A stretch of DNA of 10,574 nucleotides, taken from NCBI GenBank assembly GCA_019310195.1, contig JAFDET010000098.1, forward strand, positions 1-10,574, in the 5' to 3' direction. Of this stretch, positions 1 through 6,000 are shown in pieces. Within the stretch, counting starts at the first letter, position 1. The number at the start of each line of letters is the position of its first letter. The position numbers and the translations under genes were made by a program. The stretch is from Deltaproteobacteria bacterium (GTDB lineage Bacteria > Myxococcota_A > UBA9160 > JAFDET01). A model generated the notes under the pieces. That model was not told the DNA's origin. It saw only the letters and a program-made list of their open reading frames with translations, and made no database searches.

Positions 1-273
1 ATCGACGCCTTCGAGGGCGAGGTCGACCCGCTGCGTCGCTTCGTGCTTCCGGGCGGCGCTCCCGCGGCCGCGGCGTTTCACGTGGCCCGCACCGTGTGCC
101 GGCGGGCCGAGCGCAGGGTGGTGGCGCTGGATCGCCTGGATGCGCTCGATGCGGTCGCGTTGCGCTACCTGAACCGGCTATCCGACCTGCTCTTCGTGCT
201 CGCCCGGCTGGAGAATGCCCGGAGCGGCTGCGGCGACGTGGAGTGGGAAGGCGCTGGGGGCGGACGGCCCTGA
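1..273 (+). CDS. pduO: PduO/MMAB-type cob(I)alamin adenosyltransferase, 3' part
   Basis: The last 90 residues of a gene entering from the left edge, in frame 1, ending in TGA at 271-273. The enzyme transfers the adenosyl group of ATP to cob(I)alamin, making adenosylcobalamin. The sequence shows the family's C-terminal half: FVLPGG (residues 14-19), then FHVARTVCRRAERR (26-39), whose arginines match the ATP/cobalamin-site arginines of human MMAB, then YLNRLSDLLFVLAR (56-69), close to the FLNRLSDYLFTLAR stretch of MMAB. The tail after residue 70 is short and glycine-rich. It lies next to a B12-dependent acyl-CoA mutase and its MeaB chaperone, but on the opposite strand and convergent with them, so the cofactor supply and use genes are probably separate transcripts. 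The N-terminal half, including the ATP-binding start, lies outside the window. Family assignment is firm; the symbol is by homology only. Confidence 0.93.
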   Translation: MDAFEGEVDPLRRFVLPGGAPAAAAFHVARTVCRRAERRVVALDRLDALDAVALRYLNRLSDLLFVLARLENARSGCGDVEWEGAGGGRP

Positions 274-393
274 AGGTGCGAGCCCGATGTAACGCACCGG
301 CTGCTCCGCGCGGCGGCGCAGCAGGGTGCCCACCGCCAGACCGAAGAGCAACGACAGGAGCAGGGCCAGGCCGATCCCGCGCAGGAGCTTCAC
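178..393 (-). CDS. Small single-pass membrane protein, hypothetical
   Basis: A 71-residue frame with a GTG start (391-393) and TAG stop. Residues about 3-25 form one hydrophobic segment (LLRGIGLALLLSLLFGLAVG core), followed by an arginine cluster (RRR, 26-28) that would stay cytoplasmic by the positive-inside rule, then a proline/alanine-rich tail ending in PGEHEEQVG. I do not recognise the family. Codons are strongly G/C-ending, as in neighbouring genes, which supports real coding. It starts 28 bases after the peptidase stop, so it may be the last gene of the mutase operon. There is no clear Shine-Dalgarno sequence. An ATG overlapping the peptidase stop (423-425) opens a different frame that closes after 11 codons, so it is not the start. 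The last 96 bases are antisense to the adenosyltransferase 3' end, which is unusual. A non-coding reading remains possible. Confidence 0.5.
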   Translation of the reverse strand: MKLLRGIGLALLLSLLFGLAVGTLLRRRAEQPVRYIGLAPSGPSAPSAFPLHVAAAAPGILQPGEHEEQVG

Positions 394-421
394 GGCCGGA
401 AGGATCGCAGACTCGGCCGGG

Positions 422-1570
422 TCATGCGAAGGGGTCCCGGGCCAGGTCGCGCCGGCTCCGCGCGAGCAGCGTGTCCAGCCGTTTGCGCAGCGGATCGCCG
501 GCCGCAGCCGTGGGCCCATCGTCACGCACCAGACCCTCGAAGAAGCGCACCAGCCCGACGAGGTCCGAGCGGCGGATGGACTCGGGCGCGATGCGGCCGC
601 CGCGGCCCACGTTGTGGTAGTTGCCCAGGGGCAGGCACATGCCCGCACAGCGGTAGCCGAAGAGCTGGTAGGCGGTGGACTCGCAGGTGCCTCCGTCCAT
701 GAGCTTGCGCTGCCAGGCAAAGCGGCCGCCCTTGGGCCCCGCCAGGCGAAGACCCACCCCCGAGATCCAGCGGGTGAGCCGGTCGTCGAACACGCTGGTG
801 CGATCGCCCACGCGCACGATCGGGCCAGCGCCCTGGGGCGCGTCGGGCAGGGCCATGCTGGCCTCGATGGCCACGATGCGCGCTGCGCGCGGCAGCCGTT
901 TGCCGGCCGCCACCGACAGCGCTCCGACGAAGCCCACCTCCTCGGCGCGGGTGAAGAGCCCGCGTACGTCGACCCGACGGCGTCGGTCGATGCGGTCCAC
1001 CGCGTCCAGCAGGGCCAGGATCGCGGCCAGCCCGGCCAGGTCGTCCACGGCACGGCTCTCGATCAGATCGCGGTCGGGCGAGTAGCGGAAGGCGGGCAGG
1101 TCCCACATCCCGTAGGCGCCGGCGGGCACCGGGCGGCGTGCGCGCAGCACCACGCGCTTCCGGCCGCTGCGGCGGTCCAGCGCTGCGCGTTCCACCCGCG
1201 CCCGAATCTCCTCGCCGTCGTGGAAGAAGCGTGCGCGCGCTCCGGCGAAGCTGGAGAGCGGAACGCCGCCCAGGAAATCGGCCTCGACGCGGAAGCCCCC
1301 GTCGCGACGCGCCGCGCAGCGGCGCGCGCGGAAGCCCGGGTGGTCCATGTGGGCGGCCAGCACCAGGGGTGCGCGGCTCGCCCGCACGCCCCGTCGCCGT
1401 ACGCTGACGTTGCCGTCGGCGTCCTCGCCGAGACGCAGGTGCGGACGCGCAGCGCTGAACTCGCGCAGCCAGGCGATCACCTCGCCCTCCCGGTAGGGCG
1501 CCGTGGGGCACGACAGGGTGCGCCGTGCCAATCGCAGGACGTTGTCGGGTCGGATCGCGGAGCGCGCCAT
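422..1570 (-). CDS. M42-type (glutamyl/deblocking aminopeptidase-like) metallopeptidase
   Basis: A 382-residue protein, usual length for M42/M20-like cocatalytic zinc aminopeptidases. Candidate metal and catalytic residues appear in the expected order: AAHMDHPGF (H74, D76), SRAVDDLAG (D176/D177, bridging Asp), TRAEEVGF (E210 general base, E211), IEAS (E236) and LPLGNYHN (H319). The stretch MDGGTCESTAYQ (291-302) matches the conserved segment before the last His ligand. The family removes N-terminal residues from short peptides in the cytosol; no signal peptide is visible. The start is the ATG at 1568-1570, whose A is also the last base of the meaB TGA (TGATG), implying translational coupling. 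The frame is open further upstream, but that part is low-complexity Arg/Ala antisense to meaB. Why a peptidase sits in a B12 mutase operon is unknown. M42 is preferred over M28 on the motif pattern; substrate cannot be read. Confidence 0.85.
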   Translation of the reverse strand: MARSAIRPDNVLRLARRTLSCPTAPYREGEVIAWLREFSAARPHLRLGEDADGNVSVRRRGVRASRAPLVLAAHMDHPGFRARRCAARRDGGFRVEADFLGGVPLSSFAGARARFFHDGEEIRARVERAALDRRSGRKRVVLRARRPVPAGAYGMWDLPAFRYSPDRDLIESRAVDDLAGLAAILALLDAVDRIDRRRRVDVRGLFTRAEEVGFVGALSVAAGKRLPRAARIVAIEASMALPDAPQGAGPIVRVGDRTSVFDDRLTRWISGVGLRLAGPKGGRFAWQRKLMDGGTCESTAYQLFGYRCAGMCLPLGNYHNVGRGGRIAPESIRRSDLVGLVRFFEGLVRDDGPTAAAGDPLRKRLDTLLARSRRDLARDPFA

Positions 1571-2541
1571 CAGGCCTTGCGCAGCGCCTCCTCGATCTCC
1601 GTTCCCAGCGAGCGCACCGCGGCGAACGCCGACGGGAGGGGCTCGGCGGCCAGACGCTCGGCCAGCGCGGCGCGACCGCCGATGGCCGCGAGCCCGAAGC
1701 TGCCGTAGCGCAGGCACAACGTCTCGAGGGCCCAGTCGCGGGCGCCGGCGGCGCGTCGTTCAGCGAGAGCGCTCGCCTCCAGATGATCGCGGTGGGCGTC
1801 CAGGGCGTCCAGCAAGGCGTCGATGCCGCGGGCATCGCGGGCGGAGACCTGGAGCACCGGCGGCGTCCAGTCCGTTTGACCGGGCTGCGAGAGCCCCAGT
1901 CCGGCGGCGAGCTCGGACGCCGTCCGCGCCGCCATGGCGCCCAGGTCCGACTTGTTCACCGCGAACACGTCGGGTAGCTCCAGGACGCCGGCCTTCATGA
2001 ACTGGAGCATGTCGCCGGCGCCCGGCTGGGCGACGTAGACCGTGGTGTCCGTCAGCGAGGAGACGTCGCTCTCGGACTGCCCGACACCGACGGTCTCCAC
2101 GAACACGCGGTCGAATACGGCGCAGAGCACCAGCATCGATGCGCGCGTGGCTTCGGCCAGTCCGCCGAGCCGCTCCCGCGCCGCCATGGAGCGGAAGAAC
2201 ACACCCTCGTCGGAGGCCCGGGAGCGCAGCCGGATGCGGTCGCCCAGCAGCGCACCGCCCGAGCGCCGGCTCGACGGGTCCACCGCCACCACGCCCACGC
2301 TCTCACCGCGCTCGCGTAGCGTTCGAACCAGGGCGTCCAGCAGCGTGGACTTGCCCGCGCCGGGCGCTCCCGTGAGCCCCACGCGCGGCGGGCCGGGGAA
2401 GGGCAGGCCCCGCTCCAGGGCTTCCAGCAGCTCCAGGGCCGCGGCGCGGCGCTCCGGCCGCGCGTCGTCCACCAGGTTGAGTGCGTCGGCGACGGCGTCC
2501 CGCTCGCGGGCCAGGAGCCGCCCAGCGAGATCAGGCGGCAG
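1570..2541 (-). CDS. meaB: MeaB/ArgK-family G3E GTPase, acyl-CoA mutase chaperone
   Basis: MeaB-type GTPases gate adenosylcobalamin delivery to B12-dependent acyl-CoA mutases and protect them from inactivation. Visible motifs, counted from the proposed start: P-loop GAPGAGKS (58-65), the VVAVDPSS segment (84-91), FFRSMAARERLGGLAEAT (115-132), ETVGVGQSE (149-157, Walker B/switch region) and NKSD (196-199, guanine specificity). Length is normal at 323 residues. The start is uncertain. GTG at 2470-2472 would remove the first conserved helix (DLAGRLLARERDAVADALNL). No ATG, GTG or TTG precedes that helix in frame. CTG at 2539-2541 has a GGAG seven bases upstream and overlaps the end of the mutase gene by 11 bases, so I chose it; the conservative alternative is 2472. 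The gene follows the mutase and overlaps the peptidase by one base. Function is inferred from family and neighbour. Confidence 0.92.
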   Translation of the reverse strand: MPPDLAGRLLARERDAVADALNLVDDARPERRAAALELLEALERGLPFPGPPRVGLTGAPGAGKSTLLDALVRTLRERGESVGVVAVDPSSRRSGGALLGDRIRLRSRASDEGVFFRSMAARERLGGLAEATRASMLVLCAVFDRVFVETVGVGQSESDVSSLTDTTVYVAQPGAGDMLQFMKAGVLELPDVFAVNKSDLGAMAARTASELAAGLGLSQPGQTDWTPPVLQVSARDARGIDALLDALDAHRDHLEASALAERRAAGARDWALETLCLRYGSFGLAAIGGRAALAERLAAEPLPSAFAAVRSLGTEIEEALRKA

Positions 2542-4504
2542 CGGCCGACTCCGAGACCACGTCCACGATCTCGCCCATGATCCGGTCCATGTCGAAGTCC
2601 TTGGGCGTGTAGACGCGGCGCACGCCGGCGGCGCGCAGGGCCTCGGCGTCGTCCTCGGGGATGATGCCGCCCACGACCACGGGCAGCTGCTCCAGACCCC
2701 GCTGCTTCAGCTCCGCCAGCACGTCCAGGACCAGCACGCTGTGGGACCCCGACAGGATCGAGAGCCCGATCACGTGCACGCCTTCGTCGCGGGCGGACTG
2801 GGCGATCTCCGAGGGCGTCAGGCGGATGCCCTCGTACACCACCTCCATGCCCACGTCCCGGGCCTTCACGGCGATCTGTTCGGCGCCGTTGCTGTGCCCG
2901 TCGAGGCCGGGCTTGCCGACCAGGATCTTGAGCGGACGGCCCAGGCGCTGGGACAACCCCTTCACGCGCTCGCCGGTGTCGTCGTTCCGGGCCGCCGCGG
3001 CCGGCCGCTTGGCCACGCCGGTGGGCGCGCGATACTCGCCGAAGACCTCGCGCAGCACGTCTGCCCACTCGCCGGTGGTGACGCCGGCGTGGGCGGCGGC
3101 GATCGAGGGCGGCATGACGTTGGCGCCGTTCTTCAGCGCGTCGCGCAGGTTCGCCAGCGCCGTCTCCGCGTCGGCGGTGTTGCGCCGGCGGCGGAAGCTC
3201 TCGAGGCGTTCGATCTGCTCGCGCTCGGCGGACTCGTTCACCTTGAGGATCGACTGGGGGCCTTCGAGGAGCGGGGACGGTTCCGACTCGGTGTACGAGT
3301 TCACGCCGACCACCTGGATGTCGCCGGCCTCGATGGCCCGCAGGCGCGCCGTGTGCGACTCGACCAGGCGCTGCTTCATGTAGGCGTTCTCCACGGCCGC
3401 CACCGCACCGCCCATGTCGAGAACCGCCTGCAGCTCGGCCAGCGCCTCGTCCATCAGCTCGCGGGTGCGTGCCTCGATCACGTGGGACCCGTCGAAGAGG
3501 TCGGCGTGCTCCAGCAGGTCGGTCTCGTAGGCGAGGATCTGCTGGATGCGCAGCGACCACTGCTGGTCCCAGGGGCGCGGCAGCCCGAGGGCCTCGTTCC
3601 AGGCCGGAAGCTGGAGCGCGCGGCAACGCGCCTTCTTGGAGAGCGTGACGCCCAAGGCCTCGAGCACGATGCGGATCACGTTGTTCTCGGGCTGGGCTTC
3701 GGTCAGGCCCAGGCTGTTCACCTGCACGCCGTAACGGAAGCGGCGCAGCTTGGGATCCTCGACGCCGTAGCGCTCCGCGGTCAGCTGGTCCCAGATCTCC
3801 GCCATCGCTCGGCCCTTGCACACCTCGTCGACGAAGCGGATCCCGGAGTTCAGGAAGAAGGAGATGCGGCCCACCACGCGCGGGATCGCCTCTTCGGGTA
3901 CGTCGTCCCGGGCGCGCACGGCGTCCAGCACGGACAGCGCGGTGGCCATGCTGTAGGCGATCTCCTGGGCGGGCGTCGCGCCGGCTTCCTGCAGGTGATA
4001 CGAGCAGACGTTGATGGGATTCCACTTGGGGATCGCATCCACGCTGTAGGCCACCATGTCGCTGATCAGTTGCAGGGACGGCTCAGGCGGGAACACGTAG
4101 GTCCCGCGCGACAGGTACTCCTTGACGATGTCGTTCTGGGTGGTGCCCTGCAGGTTCCGGGGGTCGCCTCCCTGGCGCTCCGCGGTGGCGACGTACAACG
4201 CCAGCAGCCAGGCGGCCGTGGCGTTGATGGTCATGGAGGTGTTCATCTTCTCCAGCGGGATCTCGCGGAAGAGGGTCTCCATGTCCTCCACGTGGCCCAC
4301 CGGCACGCCGACCTTGCCCACCTCGCCGCGGGCCAGGGGGTGGTCGGCGTCGTAGCCGGTCTGGGTGGGCAGATCGAAAGCCACCGAGAGGCCGGTCTGG
4401 CCCTTGGCCAGATTGGTCCGGTAGAGGGTGTTGCTGGCTTCGGCCGAGGTGTGCCCGGAGTAGGTCCGGAAGACCCAGGGCCGGTCGCGATCGCTGCTGG
4501 ACAT
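2531..4504 (-). CDS. ecm: Coenzyme-B12-dependent acyl-CoA mutase, ethylmalonyl-CoA mutase (Ecm/MeaA) type
   Basis: A 657-residue single-chain mutase. Residues about 9-490 form the substrate-binding TIM barrel; about 525-650 form the B12-binding domain with DGHSNG (535-540, His537 lower cobalt ligand), SIL (582-584) and GG (612-613), i.e. the DxHxxG...SxL...GG pattern. Compared from memory with Methylobacterium MeaA and Rhodobacter Ecm, it keeps RTYSGH, FDLPTQTGYD (43-52), NVCSYHLQEAGAT, RYGVQVNSLGLTE and LQLPAWNEALGLPRPWDQQW; methylmalonyl-CoA mutase has FDLPTHRGYD, THSQTSGWSLT and LHTNSLDEA there, and its active-site His is replaced (around Q298). Ecm converts (2R)-ethylmalonyl-CoA to (2S)-methylsuccinyl-CoA in the ethylmalonyl-CoA pathway. 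The ATG at 4502-4504 gives the family N-terminus. It is first in a minus-strand operon with meaB. Other acyl-CoA substrates are possible, since Actinobacteria also have MeaA homologues. Confidence 0.9.
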   Translation of the reverse strand: MSSSDRDRPWVFRTYSGHTSAEASNTLYRTNLAKGQTGLSVAFDLPTQTGYDADHPLARGEVGKVGVPVGHVEDMETLFREIPLEKMNTSMTINATAAWLLALYVATAERQGGDPRNLQGTTQNDIVKEYLSRGTYVFPPEPSLQLISDMVAYSVDAIPKWNPINVCSYHLQEAGATPAQEIAYSMATALSVLDAVRARDDVPEEAIPRVVGRISFFLNSGIRFVDEVCKGRAMAEIWDQLTAERYGVEDPKLRRFRYGVQVNSLGLTEAQPENNVIRIVLEALGVTLSKKARCRALQLPAWNEALGLPRPWDQQWSLRIQQILAYETDLLEHADLFDGSHVIEARTRELMDEALAELQAVLDMGGAVAAVENAYMKQRLVESHTARLRAIEAGDIQVVGVNSYTESEPSPLLEGPQSILKVNESAEREQIERLESFRRRRNTADAETALANLRDALKNGANVMPPSIAAAHAGVTTGEWADVLREVFGEYRAPTGVAKRPAAAARNDDTGERVKGLSQRLGRPLKILVGKPGLDGHSNGAEQIAVKARDVGMEVVYEGIRLTPSEIAQSARDEGVHVIGLSILSGSHSVLVLDVLAELKQRGLEQLPVVVGGIIPEDDAEALRAAGVRRVYTPKDFDMDRIMGEIVDVVSESAAAA

Positions 4505-4509
4505 CGTCT

Positions 4510-4542
4510 GTGCCCCGTGCGCGCATCCCCCTGTCGGGGCAC
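4510..4542 (-). promoter_or_regulatory. GC-rich inverted repeat over the mutase ribosome-binding region
   Basis: GTGCCCCG (4510-4517) and CGGGGCAC (4535-4542) are perfect 8-base complements around a 17-base loop. On the minus strand the proximal arm is CGGGGCAC, followed by AGACG and the mutase ATG. The only purine-rich candidate ribosome-binding tract at normal spacing (GGGG) therefore lies inside the stem. A stronger AGGGGGA tract sits in the loop but precedes an out-of-frame ATG. The element could be an mRNA hairpin limiting mutase translation or a DNA operator between the divergent mutase and kinase genes. The structure is seen; the function is inferred. Confidence 0.45.
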
Positions 4543-4606
4543 GCAAGTATGCGAGAAACCTAACGAACGGGCTTCCGCGGAGCAAACGAGCCGCTATCGT
4601 GGCGCC

Positions 4607-5632
4607 GTGAGCGAGTTCTTCTTCCGCCTGACGCCGGATCAGGTGCTGGCTGCCGTCGAGGCCGGCGGCTTCCGCCCTACGGGTCACTGCTCGGCACTCA
4701 ACAGCCTGGAGAACCGGGTCTACGACGTTCGCCTGGAGGACGACTCCCACGTGGTGGCCAAGTTCTACCGGCCGGAGCGCTGGAGCCGGGAGGCGATCCA
4801 GGAGGAGCACGCCTTCCTGGACGACCTGCGCGAGGAAGAGATCCCCGTCTGCGCTCCCCTGGCCTTCGCCGACGGGGAGACCCTGCATCAGGTGGAGGAC
4901 ATCTGGTATGCGGTCTGGCCCCGCACCGGCGGCCGTGCGCCGGATGAGCTGGCGGATACCCAGCTCGAGGTCCTGGGCCGGCTGCTGGCGCGGATCCACA
5001 ACGTGGGCGCCCTGCGCGACGCGCCGGCACGGCGTCGGCTCAGCGCCGCCAGCTTCGTCCGCGAGCCGCTGGAGATCCTGGCGGCGCACCTGCCGCCGTC
5101 GTGCGCGCGGCGCTACTTCGCCGCGGCCGAACGCGTGGCCGCGCTGTTCGAAGAGCGCGCTCCCGACGTGCCCGTACACCGCATCCACGGCGACTGCCAC
5201 GTGGGGAACCTGTTGGACGGGCGCGAGGGCTTCTTCTTCCTCGACTTCGACGACTTCGTGATCGGCCCCGCCGTTCAAGACGTGTGGATGCTGGCGCCCG
5301 GTCGCGACGCCGAGGGCCAGCGCCAGCGCCGCGTGATGATCGACGCCTACCGGCAGTTCCGCGACTTCGACGAGCGTTGGCTGCGCCTGGCCGAGCCGCT
5401 GCGCGCCATGCGCTTCGTGCACTACGCCGCCTGGATCGCCCGGCGCTGGCAGGACCCGGCCTTCCCGCCCACGTTCCCCCACTTCGGCAGCGAGGACTAC
5501 TGGGAGAGCGAGACCCGCGACCTGGAGGAGCAGGTGGAGCGCATCCAACGCGAAGACGGGCCGGCCACGCCGGGGTCCGCCGCAACCGAAGAGTCCGAGC
5601 TCGACAACCGCGACTTCTTCTGGGACCTGTGA
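4607..5632 (+). CDS. srkA: SrkA/YihE-family stress response kinase
   Basis: A 341-residue aminoglycoside-phosphotransferase-fold kinase closely resembling E. coli SrkA (328 residues), a cytosolic Ser/Thr kinase linked to protection from stress-induced death. Matching blocks: LNSLENRVYDV (31-41), AKFYRPERWS (51-60, K52 as ATP-binding lysine), HGDCHVGN (194-201, catalytic D196 and metal-binding N201), FLDFDD (211-216, metal Asp), GPAVQDVWML (220-229) and LRAMRFVHYAAWIARRW (265-281). The C-terminus has an extra acidic tail (about 318-341). The GTG at 4607-4609 is chosen because homology begins right after it. There is no Shine-Dalgarno sequence; a TATCGT six bases upstream could be a -10 box giving a leaderless mRNA, which is speculative. 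It is divergent from the mutase across 102 bases. Its natural substrate is unknown. Confidence 0.92.
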   Translation: MSEFFFRLTPDQVLAAVEAGGFRPTGHCSALNSLENRVYDVRLEDDSHVVAKFYRPERWSREAIQEEHAFLDDLREEEIPVCAPLAFADGETLHQVEDIWYAVWPRTGGRAPDELADTQLEVLGRLLARIHNVGALRDAPARRRLSAASFVREPLEILAAHLPPSCARRYFAAAERVAALFEERAPDVPVHRIHGDCHVGNLLDGREGFFFLDFDDFVIGPAVQDVWMLAPGRDAEGQRQRRVMIDAYRQFRDFDERWLRLAEPLRAMRFVHYAAWIARRWQDPAFPPTFPHFGSEDYWESETRDLEEQVERIQREDGPATPGSAATEESELDNRDFFWDL

Positions 5633-5774
5633 GGGGCCGGCCTCAGGGAAGCGTGAACTGCGGCTTGGCCCAGAGTAGCCCCTCTAACGCGGCGCTGAAG
5701 GCAACGCGAGTTCCCAATGACAACATCGGATCCCCTCCCGAGGCAGGCCCGAAGCCGCATCCGCCGCCACATCC

Positions 5775-5789
5775 GGTGCGATCCGCACC
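5775..5789 (+). repeat. Short hairpin, possible terminator stem for srkA
   Basis: GGTGCG, loop ATC, CGCACC: a perfect 6-base stem with a 3-base loop, about 140 bases after the srkA stop. It is followed by pyrimidine-rich but not T-only sequence (CCCTTCCC, later TTTCCTT), so it is a poor match to an intrinsic terminator. Another weak dyad, TGAGG-N6-CCTCA, begins at the srkA stop codon itself (5630-5645) and lacks a T-tract too. Confidence 0.25.
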
Positions 5790-5927
5790 CGCTGTGGTCC
5801 CTTCCCGTCGATTTCCTTGTGCAACTCGCATGCCTACCCGCGTAGAGAAAGAATTTGCTAGAACTATCTGAAAACATTGGATATTCTAGATATTCGGCAA
5901 GCATGCAGAGCCCTCTGCGCGGGCGTG

Positions 5928-5965
5928 GTGGAAAATCTATTCCACTCGAGAGGAAGGCTGTTTCC
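5928..5965. promoter_or_regulatory. Tandem GGAA-N6-TTCC dyads, candidate operator
   Basis: Copy one is GTGGAA-N6-TTCCAC (5928-5945), with a core GGAA at 5930-5933 and TTCC at 5940-5943. Copy two is GGAA-N6-TTCC with its core at 5952-5955 and 5962-5965. The copies share arm sequence and 6-base spacing and start 22 bases apart, about two turns of B-DNA, which would put two repressor dimers on one face. They lie 36 to 73 bases upstream of the proposed VOC start, where a promoter is expected. The binding protein is unknown. Confidence 0.4.
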
Positions 5966-6000
5966 GTCGATCCGGATGTGAAAGCCAATCGGCCCTCGGC

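Larger units (their letters stand above)
5633..6000. other. Intergenic region without a convincing gene; AT-rich right half
   Basis: About 370 bases between srkA and the VOC gene. Short frames on both strands give low-complexity or unrecognisable peptides with no usable ribosome-binding site. The left half has ordinary base composition and ends in a small hairpin. From about 5845 to 5960 it becomes much richer in A and T than anything else in the window, with a repeated GATATTC (5880-5886 and 5889-5895), a perfect GCAGAG-CC-CTCTGC dyad (5905-5918) and two GGAA-N6-TTCC dyads. It most likely holds the promoter and control region of the downstream operon. No sigma70 pair is good enough to call. 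An eroded gene remnant cannot be excluded. Confidence 0.6.

Noticed and set aside
326..1708. Long plus-strand open frame opposite the peptidase gene
   Set aside because: It is antisense to a well-supported M42 peptidase; the translation is Ala/Arg/Gln-rich with no recognisable motif. Long antisense frames are expected where third codon positions are nearly all G or C.
4083..4526. 147-residue minus-strand frame with an AGGGGGA just before its ATG
   Set aside because: Despite the good-looking ribosome-binding tract, the frame is shifted relative to the mutase and its protein is Arg/Pro-rich without similarity.
2042..4606. Plus-strand open frame running into srkA, suggesting a giant fused kinase
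   Set aside because: All of it before 4607 is antisense to meaB and the mutase and has no domain similarity; kinase homology begins right at the GTG at 4607.
4505..5548. Minus-strand frame extending the mutase N-terminus by about 350 residues
   Set aside because: The extension is antisense to srkA and low in recognisable content; mutase homology begins a few residues after the ATG at 4502-4504, and the length from there matches MeaA.
5905..5965. Possible tRNA or structured RNA in the dyad-rich tract
   Set aside because: No cloverleaf with acceptor stem, no TTC-arm consensus and no CCA-adjacent stem could be laid out; the dyads fit protein-binding sites better.
5643..5988. Short frames on both strands between srkA and the VOC gene
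   Set aside because: Peptides show no motif, no convincing ribosome-binding site and codon use unlike neighbours; treated as intergenic.
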